From Streptomyces murinus (GTDB lineage Bacteria > Actinomycetota > Actinomycetes > Streptomycetales > Streptomycetaceae): DNA of 63,090 nt. The DNA is taken from positions 1 to 63,090 of the forward strand of contig NZ_MUNF01000119.1 of NCBI RefSeq assembly GCF_002154555.1, read 5' to 3'. Under the pieces are notes generated by a model that was not told the DNA's origin, did not search any database, and was given only the letters and a program-made list of their open reading frames with translations. The stretch's first letter is position 1; each line of letters begins with the position of its first letter. The translations under genes were made by a program, and so were the position numbers. This document shows, one piece after another, positions 36,059 to 44,996 of this stretch.

Positions 36059-36118
36059 CCACCCTCCCACCGAAAACTAAGTCCGTCTGGACAAAAAAAG
36101 TTTTCGGTGGGAGGGTGG
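36059..36118 (+). promoter_or_regulatory. 20-bp inverted repeat covering the Shine-Dalgarno of the ArsR-type gene
   Basis: Arms 36059-36078 and 36099-36118 are perfectly complementary over 20 bases. Inside the 20-base loop, GTCC and GGAC form a second small stem. The right arm contains GGGAGGG, the only ribosome site for the ATG at 36123. The structure could hide the ribosome site in RNA, serve as a protein operator in DNA, or both. Confidence 0.75.
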
Positions 36119-36122
36119 ACGC

Positions 36123-36743
36123 ATGCTGGATGTGACCGTGATCGAGGACCCCGAGGCCGCGGCCGTGTCGCTGGACCCCGTCCGGGCCCGGCTGCTCGCC
36201 GAACTGGCCGCCGGACCCGCGTCGGCCGCGATGCTGGCCGGCAAGGTCGGACTGCCCCGGCAGAAGGTGAACTACCACCTCAAGACGCTGGAGCGGCACG
36301 GACTGGTCGAGCTGGCCGGGGAGCGCCGCAAGGGCAATGTCACCGAGCGGCTGATGCGCGCGAGCGCCGCGTCGTATGTCATCTCGCCCGCCGCCCTGCC
36401 CGCCGTGCAGCCGGACCCGGACCGCTTCCGGGACCAGCTGTCCGCGCGCTGGCTGCTGGCGCTCGGCGCCCGCCTGGTGCGCGACGTCGGGGCGCTGATC
36501 GGCGGCGCGGCCAGGGCCCGCAAACCGCTCGCGACATACGCCCTGGACGGCGAGGTGCGGTTCGCCTCCGCCGCCGACCGCGCGGCCTTCGTGCAGGAGC
36601 TGACGGCGGGCGTCAGCGCCCTGATCCGCAAGTACGACGCCCCGGACGCCGAGGGCGGCCGGGACCACCGGGTCGTCGTCGCCCTGCACCCCACGGTCAA
36701 GGACCGGCCCGCAGCCCTGGAACCCGCACCGGAAGCCGAGTAG
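36123..36743 (+). CDS. ArsR-like winged-helix regulator
   Basis: The 206-residue product has an N-terminal winged helix (residues 17-75: LDPVRARLLAELAAGPASAA, then LPRQKVNYHLKTLERHGLVEL) without the metal-binding Cys of classic ArsR. A helical C-terminal half follows. It is paired with an SRPBCC protein 10 bases downstream, a common arrangement in Actinobacteria in which the regulator responds to an unknown ligand. The 20-bp inverted repeat before the start is the obvious site of autoregulation. Confidence 0.88.
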   Translation: MLDVTVIEDPEAAAVSLDPVRARLLAELAAGPASAAMLAGKVGLPRQKVNYHLKTLERHGLVELAGERRKGNVTERLMRASAASYVISPAALPAVQPDPDRFRDQLSARWLLALGARLVRDVGALIGGAARARKPLATYALDGEVRFASAADRAAFVQELTAGVSALIRKYDAPDAEGGRDHRVVVALHPTVKDRPAALEPAPEAE

Positions 36744-36753
36744 GAGCCCCGCC

Positions 36754-37491
36754 ATGAGCAAGGAATTCGAGATCGTCCGCGAGTTCGAGGTCGATGTGCC
36801 GCCGGACCAGGTCTGGGCGGCGATCACCACCGGGACCGGGGGCTATCTGTGGCCGATGGAGCCGCCCGAGCCGCGGCAAGGCGGGCGGGGGCCGTTCGGC
36901 TCGACCGTGGTCGTCTGGGAGCCGCCGCACCGCTACGTCAACCGCAGCGAGGACGTGGGCATGCCCACGCAGTCGCTCAACCAGCTCGACCACACCATCG
37001 AGCCCCGCGACGAGGGCCGCCGCGCCTTCGTGCGCTACGTCCACAGCGGGATCTTCACCGACGACTGGGACACCCAGTACGACGGCGCGAACAAGCACAC
37101 CGACTTCTATCTGCACACCCTGCGCGAGTATCTGACGCACTTCGCGCCGGCCCCGGTCGCCTTCGCGCAGCTGAACGGCCCCGCCTCCTCGGCCGTACCG
37201 GAGGCGCTCGCCACCGCGGCCCGCGCGCTCGGACTGCCGGACGGCGCGACCGCGGGGACGAAGGTGAGCGTCCGCGGACCCGGCGGGCGGACCCTGGACG
37301 CCGTACTCGACTACCGCGTACCGGAGTTCATCGGACTGCGCACCGAGCGTGCCCTCGTCCGCTTCTTCGGCCGGGGCCGCTGGGGTGCGCCGCTCGGCAT
37401 CAGCGTGCACGACTTCGCGCCGGACGCCGATGCCGGGGCGGACGGGGCCGCCTGGCAGGACTGGCTGAACGGGGTGTTCAGCCAGTCCTGA
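36754..37491 (+). CDS. SRPBCC (START-like/AHSA1-type) domain protein
   Basis: The 245-residue product has an N-terminal SRPBCC domain (IVREFEVDVPPDQVWAAITT at 7-26, then GGYLWPMEPPEP and the VVVWEPPHRYVNRSE strand) that usually binds a hydrophobic ligand. A second half ends in DWLNGVFSQS. No catalytic residue is evident. It is the effector partner of the ArsR-like gene 10 bases upstream and ends 13 bases before the convergent nuclease gene. Confidence 0.85.
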   Translation: MSKEFEIVREFEVDVPPDQVWAAITTGTGGYLWPMEPPEPRQGGRGPFGSTVVVWEPPHRYVNRSEDVGMPTQSLNQLDHTIEPRDEGRRAFVRYVHSGIFTDDWDTQYDGANKHTDFYLHTLREYLTHFAPAPVAFAQLNGPASSAVPEALATAARALGLPDGATAGTKVSVRGPGGRTLDAVLDYRVPEFIGLRTERALVRFFGRGRWGAPLGISVHDFAPDADAGADGAAWQDWLNGVFSQS

Positions 37492-37503
37492 ACCCCTCCT
37501 GGA

Positions 37504-39327
37504 TCAGGGGCGGAAGCGCAGCACCTGCGGGTCGTGGTCGCTGATCTGGTCGTTGAACTCCGAGTTGATGTGCACGCTGTCGTACTGGAACGAGTCGCGG
37601 CGCACCGCCGGGCTGATCAGGATCTGGTCCAGGACCTGCGAGTTGCCCTCGTAGTCGTAGGTGTAACGCTCGCTCCTGGGCAGCGACTTGATCGCCGACC
37701 ACAGCTCACCGTGACCTTCGAGGATCTTCGCGGTGCCGGAGAACTCGAAGTCGTTCATGTCGCCGAGGGCGAGCACGTTCGCGTTCTTCTGGACCTTCAG
37801 GAGGTCCTTGACGAACGCGTTGACCTCCTGCGCCTGGGCGTGGCGCTGGGTCTCCGAGCTGCGCGTGACCGGCTGGTACTGCGCGGTCAGGCTCTGGTCG
37901 CCGCCCTTGGAGATCAGGTGGTTGGCGATCACGAAGACGGTCTTGCCCTGGAAGACGAACTGGCCGACGAGCGGCTTGCGGCTGTCCTCCCAGGCGGCGC
38001 TGGCCGGGTCGATCCGGCCCGGGGACGCGGTCAGCTGGGCCTTGCCGTGCTCCTTGACGACACCCACCGCGGTGGTGGAGTCGCCGCCCGCGCGGTCCAC
38101 GAAGGACACCCGCTCGGGGTTGAACAGGAACACCTGGCGGATGTTGCCGCCGGGCTCGCCGCCGTCCTTGTCGTTGACCGGGTCGATGGAACGCCAGTCG
38201 TACTTCGGGCCGCCCGCCGCGACGATCGCGTCGATCAGCTTGTTCACCGTGACGCTCGCGTCGACCGTGCCGTCGTCCGTGGCACCGTTGTTGTCCTGGA
38301 TCTCCTCCAGGGACACGATGTCGGGGGACTGGAGGTTGTGCACGATCGCCGCGGCGTGCTGGTCGAACGTCTTGTCCGACGGGTCGAGGTTCTCGACGTT
38401 GTACGTCGCGACCGCGAGCTGCTTGCCGGTCTGCTTCTTCGTGGTCTCGCGCTGGAGACCACCGCTCTTGAGCGTCCCGATCTGGCCGGCGACCAGGGTG
38501 TAGCCGCCGTACTGGTTGAAGTCCATCGGGCCGGTGGTGGTGCCGGTCAGCGTGTCGCCGACGTTCGCCTTCGGGAAGTCGGCGGTGGCGCCCAGCGACT
38601 GGATCTGGAGGCGGCCGGTGTTCTGCGAGTCGTAGGACCCGTAGACCGTGCCACCGCGGCGGTCGTGGTGCTCGTGCGGCTTCACCGTGACCCACAGCTC
38701 GGCGTACGGGTCGGTGGCGGTGACCACATGGGCGTTCTTGACCTGGACGTTCATGCCCTCAAGGGACTCGTAGTAGTCCAGGGCGTACTTCTTGGGCTGG
38801 AGCGGCAGGTTGTTGATCGAACCGCCGTTCGCGGTGTCACCCTGCGGCGTGTACCGGCTCGGCACCGACTTCGCGTCGATGACGACCGGCGCCGGGACGG
38901 CGTTGCCGGTGGAGACGGTGGTGATGGTGGGCTTGGTGATCTCCGTGACGGACTGCTCGCCGGAGGCGACGCCGCCCGGGACGTACTCGGAGACCGTGCC
39001 GGTCACCGTCACCGAGTCGCCGACCGCGACCTTCGGCGTGGAGCTGGTGTAGACGAATATGCCCTCGCTGGTGGCGGGGTTGTCGTCGGGCGTCGTGTCC
39101 TGGAGCCAGAAGCCCTTGGACGAGCCGTAGGTGCGCGTGGCGGTGACGATGCCCGGCACGTCCGTCACCTTCTGCCCGGCGTACGGCGACAGGCGGGTGG
39201 TGCCCTGGATGTCGTGGATGCGCACCGCGTCGGCGTGCGCGGGGGAGGTGAGGACGACGGCCGACGCGGCGGAGCAAACAGCGGCGACGGTGAGCGCGGC
39301 GAGACGCGCGGTGGACCTGCTCGGCAA
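37504..39327 (-). CDS. Secreted nuclease of the endonuclease/exonuclease/phosphatase family (ExeM/NucH-like)
   Basis: The 607-residue product has a Sec signal peptide (cut after about residue 32, SPAHADA), an OB-fold-like domain up to about residue 290, then the catalytic EEP domain. That domain carries ATYNVENLDPSDK, LEEIQDN, GDMNDFEFSG and the terminal SDHDPQVLRF, the metal and catalytic residues. Such extracellular DNases digest environmental DNA and feed phosphate uptake. The TTG start at 39327 is backed by GGAGGG 5 bases upstream. A LexA-like GAAC-N4-GTTC site lies about 95 bases upstream. Confidence 0.88.
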   Translation of the reverse strand: MPSRSTARLAALTVAAVCSAASAVVLTSPAHADAVRIHDIQGTTRLSPYAGQKVTDVPGIVTATRTYGSSKGFWLQDTTPDDNPATSEGIFVYTSSTPKVAVGDSVTVTGTVSEYVPGGVASGEQSVTEITKPTITTVSTGNAVPAPVVIDAKSVPSRYTPQGDTANGGSINNLPLQPKKYALDYYESLEGMNVQVKNAHVVTATDPYAELWVTVKPHEHHDRRGGTVYGSYDSQNTGRLQIQSLGATADFPKANVGDTLTGTTTGPMDFNQYGGYTLVAGQIGTLKSGGLQRETTKKQTGKQLAVATYNVENLDPSDKTFDQHAAAIVHNLQSPDIVSLEEIQDNNGATDDGTVDASVTVNKLIDAIVAAGGPKYDWRSIDPVNDKDGGEPGGNIRQVFLFNPERVSFVDRAGGDSTTAVGVVKEHGKAQLTASPGRIDPASAAWEDSRKPLVGQFVFQGKTVFVIANHLISKGGDQSLTAQYQPVTRSSETQRHAQAQEVNAFVKDLLKVQKNANVLALGDMNDFEFSGTAKILEGHGELWSAIKSLPRSERYTYDYEGNSQVLDQILISPAVRRDSFQYDSVHINSEFNDQISDHDPQVLRFRP

Positions 39328-39420
39328 GGGATCCCTCCGGGGATGTTACGGGGCGCCGGGACGAGGTGGATCGGCTGCGTGTGGGGGCCGTTGCCCTCCG
39401 TGACACGCATAGAGCCGAGT

Positions 39421-39432
39421 GAACGGTCGTTC
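39421..39432. promoter_or_regulatory. LexA-like site between the nuclease and the 474-residue protein gene
   Basis: GAACGGTCGTTC fits GAAC-N4-GTTC, the core of the Gram-positive SOS box, flanked by T and C rather than the ideal C and G. Confidence 0.35.
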
Positions 39433-39591
39433 CCCGACTTCTACGCGCGTCAATCTCCAGCCTGCGCCCGGGACTTGTCAAGGTTTCGGCCATGTACTGG
39501 GGTTGACGAGGAGATGAACCGGGCGGCATGGGCCCAAATCCGTCTAAGCTGAGGGGCTGAGCACGTTTCACGGTCCGAGGAGATCCAGCCG

Positions 39592-41016
39592 ATGTCAGAC
39601 AGCTCCCCCCTGCCGCCCGTACGGCTGCACTCCGAAGCGGAGCTGGCACGCGCCGCGCTGTCCACGCCCCTGCTCGCGCGGGCGGCCCGGCTCGCCCGCT
39701 GGGCCGGCCCCGACACCCGGGTGGACGCGGGCGGGGGCCTGGTCGAGGAGCAGCTTCCCGGCGCCGCCGACCAGCTCGGACTGACCGGCGACGACGCGGC
39801 CGCCTACGCAGCCGAGGCCTGGCGGGTCGCGCTGGACTCCGGACTGGTCGAGATCGCCGACGAGGATCGCGGGACGGTCCGCACCGGCGAGGCGCTGGCC
39901 CTGCTCACCGGTTCCCCGCAGGAGGTGCTCACGGTGTGGCTCGCCGCACTGGAGACCGTGCTGGCGGACGCGAGCGTGCCCGATCTGGACGATCTGGTGG
40001 ACGCCCTGGACGAGGGCGGGGAGATCGATTTCGCGTCACTCGACTGGGACCCCGAGGCCGAGGCCGAGTTCCTCGACGGTGTGCTCGGCAACCTCTACCT
40101 CCTGACGGTCAGTGAGGACGGCGCCGGGGACGGTCCGGTCCCGCTGCCCGCCCTCGCCGCGTCGATGATCGTGCCGGACGACATGGGCGAGCCCACCGAC
40201 GACGTCCTGGAGCAGGTGTCCGACGCGATGATGCGCCTGGACGACCAGTTCCGGACGCTGGAGCCGGTCGGCCTGGTCGAGTACCGGCCGGTGGACGAGG
40301 CGTTGATGGCCGACGCCGACGAGGAACTCGCCGCGCCGGTGGAGGAGGCCGATGTCTCCCGCTACGGCATGGTGCGGCTGACCCCGCTCGGCGCCTACGG
40401 GCTGCGGGCGCGGCTGATGGAGGCCGGTTTCGAGGCGCCGGTGGTCGGCGAACTCGCCGACAAGGGGGCGGACGTACTGCTCGACGGCACCGCCGCGTTC
40501 GGCCCGTCGGCCGCTCTCGCCGAGACCGAGCTGTGGCTGAACCGGCATGAACCGCTCTCCGGCGCACGGGAGTTGCTGGCCGCGGCCCGGGGAACCGACG
40601 CCGGGGGACCGCTGCGCCGGCTGCGCTGCCAGCAGGCGCTGTCCCTGGTCGGCGGGGAGGCCGAGCCCGCGCTGCGGGAGGTGCTGGACGACCCCGAACT
40701 CGGCGGCCTCGCCCGGGTGTGGCTCAGCGAGCGGGGCGCCGCCGAGGTGCCCGCGCCCTCCCAGGACCTGGTGTTCTGGCTGACCATCGACACCGTCGCC
40801 GCCCAACTGGCCGCCGAGGGCAACAGCGAGGAGCTCCAGGCGCTGGTGGAGGGGCTCGCGGAACAGCACAGCGGGTTCTTCGCGGCCGCGTGGCGGGTGG
40901 AGCACCCGGCGACGGCCGATGTGCTGGAGGCGATGGGCCGGCTGCACCCGGACAAGAAGGTGGCCAAGGAGGCCCGCAAGGCCGCGTTCAAGGCGCGGTC
41001 GCAGCAAGGGGGTTGA
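39592..41016 (+). CDS. Large acidic protein of unknown function
   Basis: The 474-residue product is soluble, strongly acidic (runs such as ADADEELAAPVEEAD) and shows a winged-helix-like segment RYGMVRLTPLGAYGLRARLMEAGF near 255-280. Its C-terminal part has HEAT-like helices with Leu/Ala-rich repeats and ends in a basic tail (HPDKKVAKEARKAAFKARSQ). No signal peptide or enzyme motif is seen. I recognise it only as a conserved streptomycete protein. ATG 39592; AGGAGATCCAGCC gives a good ribosome site. It is monocistronic. Confidence 0.75.
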   Translation: MSDSSPLPPVRLHSEAELARAALSTPLLARAARLARWAGPDTRVDAGGGLVEEQLPGAADQLGLTGDDAAAYAAEAWRVALDSGLVEIADEDRGTVRTGEALALLTGSPQEVLTVWLAALETVLADASVPDLDDLVDALDEGGEIDFASLDWDPEAEAEFLDGVLGNLYLLTVSEDGAGDGPVPLPALAASMIVPDDMGEPTDDVLEQVSDAMMRLDDQFRTLEPVGLVEYRPVDEALMADADEELAAPVEEADVSRYGMVRLTPLGAYGLRARLMEAGFEAPVVGELADKGADVLLDGTAAFGPSAALAETELWLNRHEPLSGARELLAAARGTDAGGPLRRLRCQQALSLVGGEAEPALREVLDDPELGGLARVWLSERGAAEVPAPSQDLVFWLTIDTVAAQLAAEGNSEELQALVEGLAEQHSGFFAAAWRVEHPATADVLEAMGRLHPDKKVAKEARKAAFKARSQQGG

Positions 41017-41023
41017 GGGGTCC

Positions 41024-41051
41024 GGCCGGGGGTGCCTGCGTGGCACCGGCC
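41024..41051 (+). terminator. Terminator after the 474-residue protein gene
   Basis: GGCCGG and GGTGCC pair with GGCACC and the following GGCC around a TGCGT loop, with a small bulge. Confidence 0.5.
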
Positions 41052-41124
41052 TGCCGTGACGCTTGGTCCGCTCTTGAGATGGCGCATACGGTTTCTTGAA
41101 CAAGGGTGCCTGTGGTGGCCCCGC

Positions 41125-41146
41125 GTTCAACTCCCGTTCAGGCGCC
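41125..41146 (+). promoter_or_regulatory. Candidate PHO box upstream of the PhoX gene
   Basis: GTTCAACTCCC (41125-41135) is followed at once by GTTCAGGCGCC (41136-41146), two direct repeats at the 11-base spacing of the streptomycete PhoP box. It lies 70 bases upstream of a phosphatase start. Confidence 0.6.
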
Positions 41147-41215
41147 GCCGGGAGCGTGTGCGCCGAACGAGGACCGCCGCCCTCCACGGCACACCCATCC
41201 GTCACAGGAGACACC

Positions 41216-42682
41216 ATGTCGCTCACCCGCAGGGACTTCGCCAGAACCTCCGCGATCACCGGTGCCGGGATCGCCCTGGCGGGCAGCGCCGGCGTGCTCG
41301 CCACCGCGCCGAACGCCCTCGCGTCCACGGAGACCGACACCGCGCACGGGGACGCCGCGGCGGCCCACGGCCAGGGACACGGCCACGGCCTGCCCGGCGT
41401 CGGCTACGGCCCCCTGAAGTCCGACCCCAAGGGCATCCTCGCCCTGCCCGCCGGCTTCAGCTACCAGATCATCACCTACAGCGGCAAGACCCGCCTGGAG
41501 TCGGGCGAGTTCACGCCGTCCAACCACGACGGCACCTCCGCCTTCGAGGGCCCCCGGGGCACCACCCTCCTCGTCAACAACCACGAGCTGGCGGGCCCGC
41601 GCGCCAACTGGACCCACCCGGTGCCGCTCACCGAGGGCCTGGTGTACGACCCTGCCGCGGCCGGTGGCTGCACCGTGGTCGAGGTGCGCCGCGACAAGGT
41701 CGCAGAGTGGGTCGGCATCGCCGGCACCGCCACCAACTGCGCGGGCGGCAGCACTCCGTGGGGCACCTGGCTGACCTGCGAGGAGACCGAGGACAAGGCC
41801 GGCCAGAACGGCATGACCAAGGACCACGGCTACGTCTTCGAGGTGGACCCGGTCGACCACCGGGCCAACCGCGCCCCCAAGCCGATCAAGGCGCTGGGCC
41901 GGTACGCCCACGAGGCCGTCGTGGTCGACCCCAAGCGCGGTCACCTCTTCCTCACCGAGGACGCCGCGGGCCCCAACGGCCTGCTCTACCGCTGGACCCC
42001 GCCGACCGGTTTCCGTCACGGTCGCGGCAGGCTGCGCACCCTCGCCGCCGACGCGGGCGTCCTCCAGGCCTTCAAGTGCTTCGACTCCGGCGGCCGGTTC
42101 GTGGACGACCTCTCCCGTGCCACCAGGACCGGCACGGTCTACGGCGTCGACTGGGTGGACGTGCCCGACCGTGACGCCCGGCAGGTCTCCACGCGCAAGC
42201 AGTTGGGCGAGGGCCAGGTCACCCGCGCCCGCAAGCTGGAGGGCATGTGGTGGGGTGACGGCGGCGTCTACATCGTCTCCTCCTTCGCCCGCGCGGAGAG
42301 CCCGGTCCAGCACGACGGCCAGGTCTGGTTCTACGACCCCCGGCGCCGGACCCTCACCCTCAAGGTGCTGCTCGGCGTGAACCCGGACCCGGGCAAGGAC
42401 GGCGCGTTCGACGGCCCGGACAACATCACCGTCTCGCCGTACGGCGGTCTGGTCATCGCCGAGGACGGCGAGGGCGTCCAGCATCTGTTCGGGGCCACCG
42501 ACAGCGGCCGTACCTATCCGATCGCGCGCAACGAGCTGAACATCGGCACCGAGGCCGAGCCGGAGTACAGCGAGTTCACCGGCGTCACCTTCTCGCCCGA
42601 CGGACGGACCCTGTACGCCAACATCCAGACTCCGGGCATCATGGTCGCCATCACCGGGCCCTGGAAGCGGCAGAAGAAGTAA
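41216..42682 (+). CDS. PhoX-family alkaline phosphatase, Tat-exported
   Basis: The 488-residue product starts with a twin-arginine signal (SLTRRDFARTSAITGAG, cut near LAS-TE at about residue 36). The PhoX (DUF839) beta-propeller follows, with VNNHELAG, WLTCEETED, GRYAHEAVVVDP and GVTFSPDGRTLYANIQTPG, residues that bind the calcium and iron cofactor. PhoX enzymes free phosphate from organic esters outside the cell. ATG 41216 has CAGGAGACACC upstream. A PHO box lies 70 bases before it, so phosphate starvation should induce it. The nearby secreted nuclease would supply nucleotides. Confidence 0.9.
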   Translation: MSLTRRDFARTSAITGAGIALAGSAGVLATAPNALASTETDTAHGDAAAAHGQGHGHGLPGVGYGPLKSDPKGILALPAGFSYQIITYSGKTRLESGEFTPSNHDGTSAFEGPRGTTLLVNNHELAGPRANWTHPVPLTEGLVYDPAAAGGCTVVEVRRDKVAEWVGIAGTATNCAGGSTPWGTWLTCEETEDKAGQNGMTKDHGYVFEVDPVDHRANRAPKPIKALGRYAHEAVVVDPKRGHLFLTEDAAGPNGLLYRWTPPTGFRHGRGRLRTLAADAGVLQAFKCFDSGGRFVDDLSRATRTGTVYGVDWVDVPDRDARQVSTRKQLGEGQVTRARKLEGMWWGDGGVYIVSSFARAESPVQHDGQVWFYDPRRRTLTLKVLLGVNPDPGKDGAFDGPDNITVSPYGGLVIAEDGEGVQHLFGATDSGRTYPIARNELNIGTEAEPEYSEFTGVTFSPDGRTLYANIQTPGIMVAITGPWKRQKK

Positions 42683-42690
42683 CGGCCACC

Positions 42691-42721
42691 GAAGGGGGGC
42701 GCGGTCCTCGCGCCCCCCTTC
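42691..42721. terminator. Bidirectional terminator between phoX and the TerD gene
   Basis: Perfect 13-bp arms (42691-42703 and 42709-42721) with a 5-base loop, placed exactly between convergent genes. Confidence 0.9.
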
Positions 42722-42723
42722 GC

Positions 42724-43932
42724 TCAGAGAGCCTTGGCCGCCGGGTCCACCATGTTGCGGACCGTCCGCGCCTTCACGAAGTCGCCGATCGCGGTCATCT
42801 CCCACTCGCCGGAGAACTGGCGGATCAGCTTGGCCATCAGCACACCGGTCTGGGGTTCGGCCTGGGTGAGGTCGAAGCGGACCAGTTCCTCGTCCGTCGC
42901 GGCGTCCACGAGACGGCAGTACGCCTTGGCGACATCGGTGAACTTCTGGCCGGAGAAGGAGTTGACCGTGAAGACGAGTCCGGTGGCCTCCGGGGGGATG
43001 CGGCCGAGGTCGACCACGATCACCTCGTCGTCGCCCGCGCCCTCGCCCGTGAGGTTGTCGCCGGAGTGCTTGACAGCGCCCTTGAGGATCGTCAGCTTGC
43101 CGAAGTAGCAGCTGTCGATGTGGTTGCGCTGCGGGCCGTAGGCGATGACGGAGGCGTCGAGGTCGATGTCGGCGCCCCGGAACGCCGGCTCCCAGCCGAG
43201 GCCCATCCGCACCTGGGACAGCAGCGGCCGCCCGCCCTTGACCAGCGACACCGTCTGGTTCTTCTGGAGGCTGACCCGGCCCTTGTCCAGGTTGATCTTC
43301 CCCGAACCCGGGGCCGGAGCCGGGGGAGCGGCCGGCGGGGCGGCGGGCATCGGCGGAGCCATCGAGGCCGCCACCGGAGGCGCCACCGGAGGCGCCGCCG
43401 GCTGCGGGGGTGCCGCCGGAGCCGCCGCCGGTTCCTCCACCGTCACGCCGAAGTCCGTCGCGATGCCCGCGAGTCCGTTCGCATACCCCTGGCCGACCGC
43501 GCGGGCCTTCCACTGACCGCCCCGGCGGTAGACCTCCACCACCACGAGCGCGGTCTCGGTGCCCAGCTGCGGCGGGGTGAAGGTGGCCAGCACCGCACCG
43601 CCGTCCGCGTCCCGGACGGTGGCGGTCGGCTCGATGCCCTGGAAGGTCTGCCCGGCCGCGTCCGGGCTGGCCGTGACCACGATCTTCTCGATGTCCGGCG
43701 GCACCGCCGCGGTGTCGACCGTGATCGCGTCGGGCGCGGTACCGCCGCCGGACCGGTAGGCCACACCCGGTCCGGACGGCTGGTTGTAGAAGATGAAGTC
43801 GTCGTCCGAGCGCACCTTGCCGTCGCCCGTGAGCAGCAGGCCCGAGACGTCCAGCCGCACGGGAGCGGCCACGTCCACCGTGATGCGCGCGGCGGAGAGC
43901 GGAACGTTCGAGCCAGGGGTCATAGCTGTCAT
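42724..43932 (-). CDS. Double-TerD-domain protein
   Basis: The 402-residue product has two TerD-like calcium-binding modules. The first is divergent (about 1-165). A Pro/Ala-rich linker (168-213) joins it to a canonical TerD domain with LGWEPAFRGADIDLDASVI, DEVIVVDLGRIPP and TGLVFTVNSFSGQKFTDV. TerD proteins take part in tellurite and general envelope stress responses and often associate with membrane complexes. Two in-frame ATG codons (43932 and 43923) compete as start and neither has a clear ribosome site. It is a single gene. Confidence 0.88.
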   Translation of the reverse strand: MTAMTPGSNVPLSAARITVDVAAPVRLDVSGLLLTGDGKVRSDDDFIFYNQPSGPGVAYRSGGGTAPDAITVDTAAVPPDIEKIVVTASPDAAGQTFQGIEPTATVRDADGGAVLATFTPPQLGTETALVVVEVYRRGGQWKARAVGQGYANGLAGIATDFGVTVEEPAAAPAAPPQPAAPPVAPPVAASMAPPMPAAPPAAPPAPAPGSGKINLDKGRVSLQKNQTVSLVKGGRPLLSQVRMGLGWEPAFRGADIDLDASVIAYGPQRNHIDSCYFGKLTILKGAVKHSGDNLTGEGAGDDEVIVVDLGRIPPEATGLVFTVNSFSGQKFTDVAKAYCRLVDAATDEELVRFDLTQAEPQTGVLMAKLIRQFSGEWEMTAIGDFVKARTVRNMVDPAAKAL

Positions 43933-44006
43933 GTGGGGGGTAACGAACGAAACCGCTTTACCGTTCCCTTACCACCGGCATCACCCGTCACTCGCGGCAC
44001 AGCCCT

Positions 44007-44996
44007 TCACGGCACGACGACGATCTTCCGTCCCACCCCCGCCGCGAACTGCTCCAGCGCCTGCGGATACCGCTCCAGCGGGAGCCGGTCGCTGATGAAG
44101 ACCCCCGGGTCCAGGACGCCGTTCGCGAAGAGTTCCGCCGCCCGCTCATAGCTGTGCAGCACCGCCATCGAACCGGTGATGGTGATCTCCTGGTTGTAGA
44201 TGCGGTACGGGTCGATCTGCACCCGGGTGGCGTAGTCGGCGACGCCGAACTGGAGGAAGGTGCCCGCCTTCGCCACCCGTCCCAGACCGTCCTGGATGGC
44301 TGCCGCGTTGCCCGTCGCGTCCACCACCACGTCCCAGCCCCCCGGCCGGTCGAGCTCGTCCGCGCCGGCCGCCGCGCCCGAGACCCCGAGCAGCCGGGCC
44401 GTCTCCAGGCGGGCCGGGTTCAGGTCCACCACGTCCACGCTCGCCGCGCCGGTGCGTTTGGCCAGCTCCAGCATCATCAGGCCCATGGTCCCGGAGCCGT
44501 AGATCAGCACATGGGAGCCGAGCCGGGAGCGCAGCACGTCATAGCCGCGCACCGCGCAGGACAGCGGCTCGATCAGGGCCGCGTCCTCGGTGCGCACATG
44601 GTCGGGCAGCTTGACGCAGTTGGCGACGGGGGCGACGGCGTACTGTGCCGCCCCGCCGGCCGTGGTCACGCCGATCGCGGCCCAGCGTGCGCACAGGTTG
44701 TTGTGGCCGCTGCGGCAGTAGCGGCACTCGTAGCAGTACAGGGACGGGTCCACGGCCACCCGGTCGCCGGTGGTGACCTCGGTGACCTGGGCGCCGGTGG
44801 CGACCACCGTGCCCGCGAACTCATGGCCCGGCACGATCGGCAGCTTGGGCGCGAACTCGCCCTGGAGGATGTGCAGATCGGTGCCGCACAGCCCGCACGC
44901 GGCGACCTCGACGACGACCTCGCGGGGCCCCGGTGCCGGGTCGGGGACCTCGGTGACGACGGCACGGCCCAGTGACTCGATGACGGCGGCCTTCAT
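44007..44996 (-). CDS. Zinc-dependent alcohol (polyol) dehydrogenase
   Basis: The 329-residue MDR-family enzyme has the catalytic zinc ligands in CGLCGTDLH and GHEFAGTV, the four-Cys structural zinc lobe CYECRYCRSGHNNLC, and the coenzyme loop YGSGTMGLMMLELAKR. The acidic residue in VDVVDLN after the second strand points to NAD. It is coupled by ATGA to the ABC permease upstream and is the last gene of a sugar-uptake operon. It therefore probably oxidises the imported sugar alcohol, as in sorbitol or mannitol systems. The frame is open far upstream through other genes; only this start has homology. Confidence 0.9.
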   Translation of the reverse strand: MKAAVIESLGRAVVTEVPDPAPGPREVVVEVAACGLCGTDLHILQGEFAPKLPIVPGHEFAGTVVATGAQVTEVTTGDRVAVDPSLYCYECRYCRSGHNNLCARWAAIGVTTAGGAAQYAVAPVANCVKLPDHVRTEDAALIEPLSCAVRGYDVLRSRLGSHVLIYGSGTMGLMMLELAKRTGAASVDVVDLNPARLETARLLGVSGAAAGADELDRPGGWDVVVDATGNAAAIQDGLGRVAKAGTFLQFGVADYATRVQIDPYRIYNQEITITGSMAVLHSYERAAELFANGVLDPGVFISDRLPLERYPQALEQFAAGVGRKIVVVP

